From the NCBI GenBank assembly GCA_019022495.1, contig JAFEKR010000003.1, positions 1,178,001-1,242,000 of the forward strand: a stretch of DNA of 64,000 bases, read 5' to 3'. Source of the stretch: Epichloe hybrida (lineage: Eukaryota > Ascomycota > Sordariomycetes > Hypocreales > Clavicipitaceae). The notes under the pieces are model-generated. The model made no database searches, had not been told where the DNA came from, and saw only the letters and a program-made list of their open reading frames with translations. This document shows positions 23,600 to 34,939 of the stretch, piece by piece; the stretch's first letter is position 1, and each line of letters starts with the position of its first letter. Position numbers and translations under genes: made by a program.

Positions 23600-24830
23600 C
23601 TATTAGGCTTATGTATAGGCCTGTATATTACTAGAGCAGCTAATCCTAGCGCGCTTACTAATTTAAATATAGTATCTTTACCCGCCTAGTATAATCTTAA
23701 GGGTTATAAAACCCCTTTATAAGCTTGTAAAGGTAGGAACACACTAGTAGGTTACGTATTATAAGCATTATAGAGAGAACCTCTAGATAGAAACCTTTAC
23801 ATATAATCCCTACTTACTTATAACTATAAAGGAAAGCCCTAACTTTACCTACGTTAGAATATAGACTAATAACATAATTAGCCTCTTAGATAAGAAGTTC
23901 TCTAAGAAGGAAGAGACCTAGCTTACTATAGTAGGCTTTAACGTAAAGCTAAAGCAATTCCTAACTTAGGACTACCCTCTTACGTTTAATAGTGGTATTA
24001 TCTTGCTAGAGAATAATACTATTAAGATCTAGTAGAAAGGGCAGAGCAATAAGTTAGAGTTAGTTTTAATAACTAACTTAAAGCGTAAATACATTAAGCA
24101 AAGGGCCTAAGGCGCTTACATTACCTTAATCTACTAACCAAAGGCTTGCTTTAACCTATCTATTACTACATAACACTAGGAGCTAACCCTAGAGGACGTG
24201 AAAGCCCTTAATTACTACCTAAAGTAGCAGATAGATTACCTAAAGAGAGGTCTAATATTTATCCTAATTAACCTTAAGAAGATAAAGCTCTTTACCTTTA
24301 TAAATAGATCCTTTGCTAATAACTAGGACCTATCCTGATAACTAGAATATATACTTATCCTAGCAAACAAAGACTATACTAATAGCAAGTTCATAATTAG
24401 AGGCAATATTATGCACTTTAGCTTAATAAAGAGTAAGAGAGTTATACAAAGCATGCTTACCTTAGAAGTCTATAGCATAGTAGCTAGTGTTAATATAGCT
24501 TATATAATTATAACCACCCTAAACTTAGTTACTAACTAACTAAAGCTCCTAAAAATCCTAGTTATTGTATATACGGATTTATACTCCTTATATAAGTGCC
24601 TTATTAAGCTTAGTACAATAAAGGAGAAACGCCTAATAATTAATATCATAGCCCTTTAATAGTTATATAAACGCTAAGAACTCTGTAAGATCTAATAGAT
24701 TAATAGAGAGAATAACCTAGCTAATACCTTTATAAAGGCATTACCTAATAAGGCCCTTAAGAGCTTTATCTTAACTAACTAGATAACTATTTAAATAGAG
24801 GGATAGGTTACCTACGCATAACACATATAT
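23600..24830 (+). pseudogene. Copia B reverse transcriptase/RNase H remnant
   Basis: YVQACILLEQLILARLL opens the RT fragment near 23610. At 23853-23876 the frame reads V-R-I-stop-T-N-N-I-I, where intact relatives have QTDD; both Asp codons are AAT/AAC. The fragment continues LDKKFSKKEE and PLTFNSGIILLENNTIKI. RNase H sequence follows at about 24560-24780: VYTDLYSLYKCL, then NNLANTFIKALPNKALKSF. Stops replace Gln at several places. Confidence 0.8.
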
Positions 24831-25279
24831 AGTAAGAGAAAAAGGTAATTCTCTAGGAGAATAGCCATAGGGATAAGACAGTAATATATAAGGGATTTAC
24901 ACCCTTATAGTTAATATCCCTAGCGGCTATAACTACGCTAGCCTACTAGGCCCTCCTAGTAAACCACAGATATTAATAATAGTGTATAGGAGAATAAAGG
25001 TATTACTAAGGAGGAGGAAGATATTATATACGCGCTATAGTGTAGTATATATATTATTTTAAGAAAAAGAAGGGATTTAGAAGGACTTACTTATCCTTAC
25101 ATAGGCTCACAGGCTAAGCGAGATTATTATTTCCCTTTTATTAGTAACTATACGCCTAGATAAGCTATAAGTTCTTTTCCTTATATCCCCTATTAATTAC
25201 ATTCTTAATCTATCTTTCTTTTTTATTTCTACGATTAATATCGCGTGTTAATAATCATATTAAAAGAGAGAAGTTCTAG

Positions 25280-25588
25280 TGTTAGAACAAAGGTAATATT
25301 AATTACGCGTTATAGCTATAATTACCTAGTAGAAGCTTAGGCCACGCGCAGACCCCACACGTGACCTATAACCTAGCACGTTAATTAGCTAGGAAATATA
25401 GGGACATAAACGCGTAACCCCTTTTCCCTTTATATATCATAACTTCTAGCTTTTTACCTCTCTTTTCCTACAACTTAATTAATCATGATAACAGACAACG
25501 CAGCCTAGAATAGATAATCAATGACAATACTATTCTTCGGGCTCACGACTGTATTACACATTGAATTCAATACCCTGTGAATCCAACA
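25280..25588 (+). repeat. Copia B 3' LTR
   Basis: This is a 309-bp LTR beginning TGTTAGAACAAAGG and ending GTGAATCCAACA, followed by the ATTAC duplication at 25589-25593. Confidence 0.93.
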
Positions 25589-25593
25589 ATTAC

Positions 25594-26460
25594 TCTAATA
25601 AAATTAGAAGATTATAAAAATAGGAAAAACAAAAGAAAAAGTAGTAGAAGTAGTAAAAGTAGTAATAAGAATAAATTAATAAAGATAAAGAAAGTAATAG
25701 AAGTTCTAAAAGTAACTAGAAAATAATAGGAAAAGTAATAAAGGAATAATAGGATTTACTACTTCCTATTTTTTATAAAAAGAAGGGAAGGAGGTAATCT
25801 CTCTTTCTTACTAATAAGTATAAGGTAAATAGCACTAAGAGTAAAGGGGGTAAAAAATAAGTAGTAAATACTTATAGGGAGAGATTAAAGGTCTATTAGA
25901 AAGTAATGTATTAAAGGGAATTTATAGGTATATTAGCTAGCTTAGCTAAGGTTATTTAATATTAGGTTTGAAATAAATGCCTTATGGTAATAGATTTAGT
26001 TAGTTAGTTAGTTTTCTTATAATAGATAATAAAATTAATAATTAATAATAATATCCTAGATAGATATAACTAAGTTATATCCCTTAGCCTAAGGGTTAAT
26101 AAATTAATTCCTTAGAAGCCTAATAAGCTTATAACTAGGATTTTAGTCTCTTTCTTTAGTATACTTATATAGTTATGCCTCTTTACTGTAATAACCATTA
26201 TAGTATAATAAGGGGTAGTAGTAGTAATGTCTATAGAAATATCTTTTCTTATAATACCTAGCTTATCTATAGTTATAAAGTTAACTACTAATTAGTATTA
26301 GTTACACTAAGGTCCTATATAGGTATAAGGGTAATCCTGTATAATTAAAGTTAATAATAGTTAATTAAATTAGCTAGGAAGGAAAGAGGGAAAAGAGAGG
26401 GAAAGTCTAGATACTAGGAAAGTAGGCAAAACCTGTATATAGGGTAAAAGAGGGGGTGGC
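25594..26460. other. AT-rich tail of the transposon block
   Basis: No gene, LTR or domain recognised. Composition changes abruptly at about 26455-26490, where CpG- and GC-containing sequence of the gene island begins. Confidence 0.6.
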
Positions 26461-26495
26461 GAATTAATGTAGCTAATCGCATTATATGCATCGCG

Positions 26496-26517
26496 CCGGA
26501 CCCACAATTTGGTCCGG
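26496..26517. repeat. Inverted repeat CCGGACC-N8-GGTCCGG at the island edge
   Basis: Perfect 7-bp arms (26496-26502 and 26511-26517) are separated by 8 bp. The CGG...CCG geometry resembles inverted half-sites bound by fungal Zn(II)2Cys6 factors, but it could equally be chance or a small hairpin. Confidence 0.35.
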
Positions 26518-26904
26518 TCTTTGGCCACGATTGAACCGATGAAGATCCGAAGGAATCAACAGTGGGGGAATGTAGCTTAATTTGAATTTGATCGCGAGGG
26601 GTGGGTCTCGTTTAACTCAAAAAGAGTGCAGGGCGGCCAAGGTAGCAAGGTAGCTGTTGTCTTGGTGTTTCCCGATACGGGCAACTTGCACATGAAGGGG
26701 GTTCCCGTACGCTAGCCCGGACCTAATCACCAGAAGGTTTATCAAACAAGTGAACCGAGATCTTTAACAAACGTAGCCTATGATGAATCGCGATGACAAA
26801 CGAGATGCGGGAAGCTGCGTCGACAAACGGAAAGAGGTATGAAGAAGGGATGCCTAAGATGTGGGGCTGCGATATCTTCAACAAAAACTCTGTACGGACT
26901 ACGC

Positions 26905-26922
26905 ACATATATATATATATAA
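26905..26922 (+). promoter_or_regulatory. AT dinucleotide tract, possible TATA region upstream of the HNH gene
   Basis: An (AT)n run lies about 180 bp upstream of the ATG at 27104, preceding a pyrimidine-rich stretch (26930-27060) typical of fungal 5' leaders. Confidence 0.3.
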
Positions 26923-27103
26923 GTGTGTACGTCTCCCCTCCCCTCCCCGCAACACGCACTACGCACTGGTCCTTCACGCGCCTGATCGTTTTCTTGAGCT
27001 TTCTTCCCTTCCTCGCATCGCCCCCTTTTTTCTTTGATCACCTTGTTCCTACTGTTCACCCTCGTTATATTCCCACGTCCACCAGCATCTTCGCCACGCA
27101 ACA

Positions 27104-28808
27104 ATGGACAGATCCAAGCTTGACGCCGCATACGGTGATTACTGTCAACAGTACCATGACAATCCCATAGCAATGAATGTGTTACAGCGCTTTCTAGATG
27201 ATCGCCCTGTTTTTCAGCCGCCCATTGATCTTCTCCCAGTTGAAGAGTACGAGCAGCGTCTGGATCTTATTATGAAGATTGAGAAGCGGCTTAGCTCTCA
27301 CCAACCAGAGTTTCGAATTAACGCTGCAACGTTTTCCTTGTTTATGATTATGTCGTTGCCGGATGTAAAGGAGGTGGCCTCAAGTGCATCAAGTACATAC
27401 GATAAAATGGTTGTCAGAGCCTTGGGTAATTTGCCCCAACTTATCCGGTCTTGTAAGTACTCACCCTTACTCACTATTAAAAGGCCATGTTACTAATCTT
27501 CATGGCCAAGTCACCCTGGGACCCATTAGGGCAGTCCCGGGTCCGAGCAAGACGGCCCCGAGAAAGACGGCCCCGAGCAAGACGGCCCCGAGAAAGACGC
27601 CGTTCAGCCAGACGGACTCGGGCGAGGCGGACTCGGGCGAGGCGACAAAGCTAGGAAAACGTCCTTGGCTTGGTGGACTAGACCTGGTCACCGCCTCTGG
27701 CCACAAACGCTTCCACAGCGAAGGCAGCAGCATTACAAGCCGCGGCAGTCAAGTCACTGACTCGTCATCCAAAGTCAACCGCAAAATGTCAGAGAAGGCT
27801 AAATGCAAACAGCGAGACGGCGACAGATGCATCATGACCAAGACCGACTGTCCTCAGGTTTGCCACGTGCTCCCCTTTTCCTGGAGCGGAAGTGATCACG
27901 GAAAGATTATAGGCGGGCTGTTCACTGAAATGATGGATCAACTGCTTTTTGCCGAGGTTGTTGTAGACGCTGAAATGCGATTTGCTCTTACAACCGGCGA
28001 ATTAGATAAGTCATGGAACATGATTTGTCTAGGCGCATCGCTTCACACATGGTGGGGGAAGTGCTACTTCGGCCTGAAGTATCTCGGCATGACGCCTTCC
28101 GATGAGGACAAGGTGACAGTCAAGCTCGAGTTTCGCTGGCTGAAGCAGAACCAGCACACCAAGGCGATCCATACTCTTGACCAGCAACAGCGGCGCGATT
28201 TCCGAGACGAGCTACTCCAGACGCCTGATCCTGCCGTAGCAGCCAATGTGTGCCCGTCTAACCGCCCAATCTTGTCAGGCCAGACCGTCGATGTGACTCT
28301 GGACGATGGCGATGCACCTTACTTTATCAGTGCTATAAAGATTCAGTGGGCCTTGGTGCAACTGGCCGCCATGTCGGGTGGTGCCGAGCCGACCGACGAG
28401 CCGTTGTCTCGTCGTGACGAAATGGACCCAGTTACGACGCAGCCTGTCAGACGGGTTGACGTTGCTGTTGCCGAGTGGGAGTCGCAGGTCCCCGCCGGCC
28501 TGGCTCCTCCAGACGACGATGACCCTCGCCAAGACGATGATGACGAAGACACTGATCCCTTCTATGGAGGCGAGACCAACCCTTCTCCGCTTAGAGAGAT
28601 CCCCCCCAAGCCTGCAAACATACCAAGACCATCGCCCCGCACCAGCAGACCCGGCAATAAGTCACAGAATCCGCCGACAATGCCGCTCTCAACTAGCACC
28701 TCTCCCCAAAGAGGCCCTGAGCAAACAAAGTTACAGCAGCGGCAGCAACAAATCCGCCAAGGGACAGCTACCAGCACAAAGAAGGAGAACCAGCCTCCAA
28801 GCCCATAG
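27104..28808 (+). CDS. HNH endonuclease-domain protein (fungal HNH_2 type)
   Basis: Model: exons 27104-27452 and 27511-28808, intron 27453-27510 (GTAAGT...CTAAT...AAG), 548 aa. The second exon carries an HNH module of the fungal type: RCIMTKTDCPQVCH with His about residue 235, then SWNMICLGASLHTWWGK with Asn about 286 and His about 295, followed by FGLKYLG. Family members are predicted nucleases or nucleic-acid binding proteins of unknown role; function here is inferred only. The N-terminal ~115 residues are helical-looking and of unknown fold. A Lys/Thr/Pro repeat encoded by 27545-27599 precedes the module. The C-terminus is acidic (Asp-rich near 28515-28555) and then Pro/Ser/Gln-rich, probably disordered. 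It sits beside the transposon block, where such accessory genes are common. An alternative acceptor at 27534 keeps frame. Confidence 0.8.
27545..27599 (+). repeat. Coding minisatellite, 15-bp unit in the HNH gene
   Basis: About four 15-bp units alternate AGCAAGACGGCCCCG and AGAAAGACGGCCCCG. They encode alternating Ser-Lys-Thr-Ala-Pro and Arg-Lys-Thr-Ala-Pro pentapeptides just after the intron. Copy-number changes would stay in frame. Confidence 0.9.
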
Positions 28809-29352
28809 CCGCAGAGGGCGGGTGAGCCTATCTACACCCACTGTAGGCATCATGGGGTGGCGCGCTGTCCCATGGCAGTCATCATGTAGATATGCCTGGA
28901 GGCCTTGGAGCACACAACCCTAGCATGCGCGTAGTTGTGTACTGTGGAAGGAATATATCGGTTTCATGCAAGAAAAATATGCAGTCTGGCGCACCGGCTT
29001 CATCTCTCAAAGCTGAGCTCGTGTGCTGACCCGGTTTATTTACGAAAAAAAAAAAAGTTTATAGAAAACAATACATCAGTCCCATTGCCGAATGTAACGA
29101 CATGACTAGCTGAAATGCAACATGCTACACAAAGGGATATATGCCCCGAATGTCCGACGATACAATGCTGAGGAGGGAAACCGTAGTGTGATGGCGTCAG
29201 CGCACTGGTAGCCGACGTATGCATGTGGACGCGTTAACTGATTAAAGAAAAGAAAAATAAGAGTTAAACTTTTTTTTCTGTTCTACTTCTGCCTGCCGTC
29301 GCATCTTCACTGACTGTGGTAATTGTGTCCGGGGTATCCATGGTCTTGTAGT

Positions 29353-31600
29353 TTAAAACGGTACGAGATCATCATCGAGCAGGGCCGGTCGACGGCTTCT
29401 GCCAAATTTGTGTCCAAAGGAATCACCATCATTATGCGCCAAATACCGAAATCGAGGCGAATTTTGCAGCCAGATATGGTCAAGCACGGGTTCGGGTCGG
29501 CGACCACATCGCTCCAATTGCAACAGCCCGCCTCGATGCCTGTCGCAAAATAGTATGTTCAAGTTCTGACCCTCGTTGGTGAAGGCAACACCACCAATCT
29601 CTCCAAACACGTCAACAGTCTGCTTGGAGGAAAACGTTTGCGCATCGATGAAATTGACGTAGTCCGTTTCTTCGGCTGCCACAAGAACGGGCCGGCCGCT
29701 CCCCAGAGGTGAGAATCGCAGGCCGCGTACGCTGGCCATCTCGGAACGTATAGTGCAGAGGGGCGTGCTGATCCCACTCGAGTTGCACCATTTGCGTGCG
29801 TCCCAAATCTTCACCCCACGGTCCTGGAAACCGGTCGCCACCGTCCATCCGTCTTCGGACCAATCGCACGCGAACCCATAGTCGCGATGGCCCGACAGCT
29901 CCTGCAGGATCTCGCCCGTGTCTGCGTTGGTGATGAGAACACTGGAGTGGTCGCCTACCACTACCCGTAATCGATGGTCTGGTGATAATGCCGAACAATT
30001 CAGAGCAAACGGATACATGTTCTCCGAGATGAAGTGCTCCGTGGTGAGATCCATGACGCGGAATCCACAATCATTACTGGCAATGGCGGCCACAGGACCG
30101 GACGACCGCCTGGGTTGATAGACTTTGATATGATTGGTGATGCCGCTGAAGTCTGACGTAAGTTGCCCTTCGATGAACCTGGTCTTCTCGCCGCAATCCA
30201 GCGGCTTCAGATAGTAGTACCCGTTGAAAGTCCCACCCACCAGCACACCGCATCCGGCATCAAGAGCTGACAACGCACCTCCCGTGGCAGGATAGTCGCG
30301 CATGCTCATCACGCACTCAGTCTTCCGGGAGACTGTATTGATCCTATTTATCCCCGTCGGACCGGGGTAAAATGCATATGTTCGCGAGGGGCAAGCAAGT
30401 ACACTCCGAAGTTGGAAGTGTGCCAGATGAACATCGCGACGAATGGTCATTCTTCTGAACCGAAAGAAGCTCTCATACGAGGGAATGCCAGCATCTTCAA
30501 GGTGAGGCTGCGGAGAACATGAGCATAATGATACAATTGATGGAACAACAGGAACAACAGGAACATACCGTCAGGACATCTGATCCTGGCCGATTCACGT
30601 AGTTTTTGTAGGTCCGACATCTCCTGGCCCTTGCTGCGTTTCGGGTGGTTTCCATGTTTGACCAATTTAATGCTTGAAAATCGCAATGATCCCCATCAAG
30701 ATCTGAATAGTTGACTTCGGTGATGTCCGTGCCCGCTTGCTTTAAAACTTGATGGAGGTGTGGTGGCCGAGATCGAGTAGCATGCGTATAGCCTCCCTGG
30801 TGTGCCCAGTTGCGGAGAAAGTCCACGAGGCCGAGATTTTCGGATCCAGGGATAGTAGGGTTGGGATTGCTCATTTGAACGGGTGGCAAAACATCCACTG
30901 CATCGTCAAGGCCGAGTATATGAGCTTCGGCCACGGGATCAGATCCTTGCGGGCCGGCGTTGCCAGCGACGGGCCATGAGCCTTCGCTCCATGCCGCAGC
31001 GGGGATTTCAGCACCTACCATCGGGGCGGCCGCACCGTAGAGTGTATGCACTTGTAAGGGGGAATTGGGAGGACCGTTAAAGTTGAGATATGGGTTGGGG
31101 GGCTGGAAAATAATCGGCTCATCGTCGTCTGTTTGTTGGTGGGCGTTTGTGTAATTGGCGTCGGACAGTTCTGAACAGCTGTCATCCGACTCTTCGTAGT
31201 CGTTTTCAGTATTTGTACCACTCGCGAATGAACCTAGATAAGCCCCGGGCTGCTGAGCTGAGAACAGGACTTGATCGAGAGATGCACCGCCTTCCATGTC
31301 GCGCATATCCTGTTCATCGTCCTCATCAGAAGATCCTGGGGATTGCGATTGGTGATGGAAGGGGAAAGAGCTTCCATGGATATTGTTCGATAAGGTGGTG
31401 CCTGGGAAGTCGAGTCGGGCATCTGTCACCAGCGTGCCCGCACCAGAAAGATCAACGTCGGTACTGTCGTGGTCGTATTGGTCCTCGAAAGGTGAGCCGA
31501 CTCTGGCGCAATCTCCTTGTTTATGAGGGCCCTCTTCATCCTGTTGCGGCCTGATAGAGTCGCCCTGACCCTGATCCGCTGGGTCTGATGGCGATTGCAT
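29353..31600 (-). CDS. WD40-repeat protein with long acidic N-terminal region
   Basis: Model on the minus strand: exons 31600-30569 and 30507-29353, intron 30568-30508 (61 nt, GTATGT...CAG, phase 0), 728 aa from the ATG at 31600. The N-terminal ~300 residues are Asp/Glu/Ser-rich and low-complexity. A conserved block follows: VNYSDLDGDHCDFQALNW and ARARRCRTYKNYVN. After the intron comes a beta-propeller with blocks such as LSGHRDYGFACDWSEDGW and ATGFQDRGVKIWDARKW. Propellers of this kind are scaffolds; no catalytic role is visible and I do not recognise the specific orthologue. An in-frame ATG at 31684 would add 28 residues across a 14-G tract (31621-31634); I prefer 31600 because the added segment is low-complexity. 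It ends tail-to-tail with the HNH gene. Confidence 0.85.
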
Positions 31601-32192
31601 GGCGGCGGCCTCTACAATAAGGGGGGGGGGGGGGCTCTTTGGAGTATATTTATTAAACAGCCTGTGCAGCTGGCCGAAAGCCAAAGCTAGCCGGCTTACT
31701 GCGTTCCAGAGCTTCGCTGCTCAAGCCAATCTGCGCAGTCACTCGACCGCCAAGTACGGAGTACAGTTGTGGTATGTCTGATGTGTCACAACATGTGTGT
31801 CACAATATGTGCTTGCTTTTTGCGACAATTGCTGCTACTCTTTTGTCGACGTTGTGGCTCCGCCTCTTCTTGATGGTTCCGTTTCGCAACGGGGAGCGAC
31901 CGTCCGTCTCCCCCCAGTCTCCCCGCCACTCCAGCTGTCGTCGGCAAGTCAAAAGTTCCCTACATGCGCAATCAAGCGTTGAGATCTCGTGTAGGCACGG
32001 CCGAGAGATTGATTGGACTACTCGCTGGCAGGGCAGCATGCTATCAACCCAGGAGTAGGCGACGCTTGCATGTCAGAAACCTAAAGGCATAGGCATGTGC
32101 GACGTGGAATCGCCCAGAGGGCAGCTAGTAGGTCGAGCAAAGAAAAGGCGTGGACATGATGGAGCTGGGTAGAAGATGACTGTGAAGGAGAA

Positions 32193-33032
32193 TTGTCAGT
32201 GGGATCCATCTCGGACGGGCAAAAGTTTGCTCGGCGTCAAAGGGCACGCACGCTAGTAACGGTGATCGGATGTCTGCTCAGTGCCCTGCAGAGTTGCCAG
32301 GGTACAGCGTGTGGCTTGACATGCTTGAGATGCTTGACATTGAGAGACGGGACGAATAACAGATCGCAGGTGATGGTGCAAGCCTGCAGGGCGGCAAAAG
32401 CCTGTCCTGGTCAATATGGTCAATATGGTCAATATGACAAAGCAGGGGCCATGCATGGGCTTCAATTCCTACGTACGTATCATACACTCGGTGACAATGC
32501 AGTCACGGACTCACGGGGTGCCAGCCAGGTGCCGGCCAGGTGCCGGCCAGGTGCCGGCCAGGTGCTAGCTAATGAAGCCTGGGTGGCGAAAACACCACAA
32601 CGTCGTCATGGTTGGCTACATACGAAATCACGCCGTGACGAAAATCATCACTGTCTTTTCTTCGAGACCAAGCGCGATTCAGCCAGCTTATCTACGGCGC
32701 CACGACCGTTCGCCAATATACGATTGCAAAATGTTGGTGCGACTCATCAATTGATGCTATTATGTCAAGTCATTGTTCAATGCGGTAAAGGACGTCGTCA
32801 TTCGGAGGCACATAAAACCGTCAAGTACAACAGAAGACTTCGTGGACAGAGATATGATCTTTTGCTTCATGCCCTGGCCTGGCAACCTGGCTACCCCCTT
32901 GCGAGCCTCACGGGGGCCGCTCACTATTACGGTGTGTCCTCCCTCAAGTTCTCCACTCGCGATCGCGATACCTTAGTGGCTTTCTTGAGGCTGCGCTTTG
33001 GATGTTCAACGGTTTCCGAGGCAAGTTGCTGA
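32193..33032 (+). CDS. Doubtful 279-codon open frame
   Basis: The frame is open from ATG 32193 to the stop at 33032. The translation has no recognisable domain, is rich in Arg, Cys and Gly, and includes short repeats produced by DNA tandem repeats (QYGQYGQY, and RCRPGAGQV from the 11-bp repeat). Competing frames of similar length overlap on both strands. I list it because nothing else occupies the region, but it may well be chance. Confidence 0.15.
   Translation: MSVGSISDGQKFARRQRARTLVTVIGCLLSALQSCQGTACGLTCLRCLTLRDGTNNRSQVMVQACRAAKACPGQYGQYGQYDKAGAMHGLQFLRTYHTLGDNAVTDSRGASQVPARCRPGAGQVLANEAWVAKTPQRRHGWLHTKSRRDENHHCLFFETKRDSASLSTAPRPFANIRLQNVGATHQLMLLCQVIVQCGKGRRHSEAHKTVKYNRRLRGQRYDLLLHALAWQPGYPLASLTGAAHYYGVSSLKFSTRDRDTLVAFLRLRFGCSTVSEASC
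32524..32566 (+). repeat. 11-bp tandem repeat GCCAGGTGCCG
   Basis: Nearly four units with one variant at the start (GCCAG in place of GCCGG). Intergenic. Confidence 0.9.
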
Positions 33033-34939
33033 AGAATCTGACAACTCCTGACACGAAGACGTAGCTGATGAGAGAGAGGAGTGACACCCAGCGATTTATT
33101 ATTTATTCGCAGGATTTTCGACGAAAGTTCGACGAAAGACAAGTGGGTCTTGCCATCACCAAGTTTCCACACTAGTCTAATCTTGGTATCTGTCACGAGC
33201 TCCAATTGGCGCAATTGGCGCAGCTTTCAAAAGTGGGGTTTCCCTTGTCTGTCGTGTTTGAGTAATAAATGATGCATCATGGCCAATACGAAGAGACCAT
33301 CTCTGTCAACAAGTCGCATCTAGTTTTGACCACGGCGCAACGTTGCCTCCCTCTGACGACAGGATTTCCCGACCAACTCGGTGGGAATGGCCAAGAGCAA
33401 CACGATTCCGATTCGAGGCTACGGCGTAACTCGGCAAGAAGCGGCTCCATGTCTCATCCACTTTGTCAGCGGATGAGGGTTTCGAGCTTGATATTTTCCA
33501 CCCAATTCACCCAAGGTTTTAATAAATGAAAACGACATCATGGCATTCTGTAGATTTCGGGTTCCACTTGAAGACGACGGCTTTTTCGTCAAGACCCCGC
33601 CACCGACCGACCATGTAAATATGACAGATGACGCTTTTGTCAACCGCCCCGAACTTTTCCCCAAGCCCACGTCGCACACGCCAGAACGAGCGTTCCAGCC
33701 AGAGCTCTTCTTCTTCATCTTTCCCTCGGGGGTGTCAGACCGACACTTGCCACCTGCAACCTGGAGGATTCTCGGGATATCAGCAGACATGGCATCGGAT
33801 ATATCATCGATACAAGCCTCGACCTTCCCTGCATCTCGGAAGCCCTAGACCAGCCAGCCAATCATGCCAGTTGCAAACCAGAACGTCTCATCTCGCTCAC
33901 ACGCCTCCACTCAATAAACACGAGCTGCTTCCATTCTTTCCTTTTTCGACTTCTCGGGCCCAAGTCCTCCGTATCCGTAGCAAGCCAAGCCCCTTGTCTC
34001 TGATGAACCACGCCCTCACACCCTCTCTTGCGTTTTCCTCTCATGCGTTGCAGCTTACATCACCATCAATCAACCTGCGGTTGAGCCTTCTTTGCCTCTC
34101 CCAGCTCCACTAGCGAGCCAACGGCGTTGCTGTATTTTAGAAAATCCATCTCATCCGTACTGTACCACTCGGCGAATTTTCACCCCCCCCCCCCCTCTTT
34201 CGAGATCCACTCTGGGACGGCACGCACTACACAGCAGATGAGCTTGTTAGCCACCCCTGCCATCATCCGATCCAGACCGGCGCAAGAAAAAAAAAATTGC
34301 ACGACAGACTCTACACCAGGAGGAGAAAAGTGAATACGAGGTAGACCAGGAGTCGATCCCCTGGAATAGCCAAAGTACGTACATACATGGCGAGAAATGG
34401 TGTCAGGTCAGAGGGATTCATCAGGGAGCGGCACAATTCTTACCCCGTGACTTGTCATTTCCAAGTTGGGATCTGTTCTTCTACAACGCCAAATCGTGCA
34501 TGGCCTGACGAGTTGAAGTCTTTGGCTCTTCTCCGACCGTGTCGCCCCCCCGTCCCACCCTCCTGGCCCCTATTTTTGACGAAAACAGGGTTCGGCGCAG
34601 CGTTGCCAATCGAGCAGAATGATACGTGGTTTCGTTTCGTATTAAAAAAAACCCATGTTGCCTCTTTTCTCTTGCTCCTTGCTTGTTACTCCGTACTCCG
34701 TAGCTACCCCGGAAATATGGCCAATCACACCCTGTCTGTCCACCATTACTCCACCCTTTATCGTGACGCCTGCTCAACAAGTGCCGGTGTGGATTCGGTG
34801 GTGGTATCACTGATGGTTGAGATGGCGGCCTGTTCAACCCCTGTTTTACCATCGGTAGATCTTTACGGATAGAGAGGCAAGCAGGACTACGGATTAGTAC
34901 TCCGTAATAGCAGGTCGGCTGCCAACGTACACGCATCCT

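Larger units (their letters stand above)
16714..25588 (+). mobile_element. Copia-type LTR retrotransposon copy B, RIP-degraded, near full length
   Basis: The 8,875-bp element has 309-bp LTRs at 16714-17022 and 25280-25588 and a perfect duplication ATTAC (16709-16713 and 25589-25593). Without H2 (19453-21512) it is about 6.8 kb, normal for Copia. The order on the plus strand is gag with CCHC knuckle (to about 19.4 kb), then after H2 protease and integrase (about 21.6-23.0 kb), RT (23.2-24.4 kb) and RNase H (24.5-24.83 kb). Gln and Trp codons are repeatedly replaced by TAA/TAG, and the RT Asp pair is changed to Asn. It belongs to the same family as copy A and is the more complete of the two. 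Confidence 0.92.
31764..34939. other. 3.2-kb intergenic region with no supported gene
   Basis: Between the WD40 gene and the threonyl-tRNA synthetase no frame shows a known domain or convincing coding character. It contains an 11-bp tandem repeat (GCCAGGTGCCG, 32524-32566), pyrimidine-rich stretches at about 33650-34110, a C-run near 34180-34195 and three TACTCCGTA motifs (34687, 34694, 34898). A non-coding transcript or a rapidly evolving gene cannot be excluded. Confidence 0.5.

Noticed and set aside
26778..27173. 131-codon minus-strand frame over the HNH promoter
   Set aside because: Crosses the (AT)n tract and the 5' leader of the plus-strand gene; no protein-like features.
33540..33848. 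102-codon plus-strand frame as a small secreted or stress protein
   Set aside because: No signal peptide, no domain, and two other frames of similar length overlap it; not enough to call.
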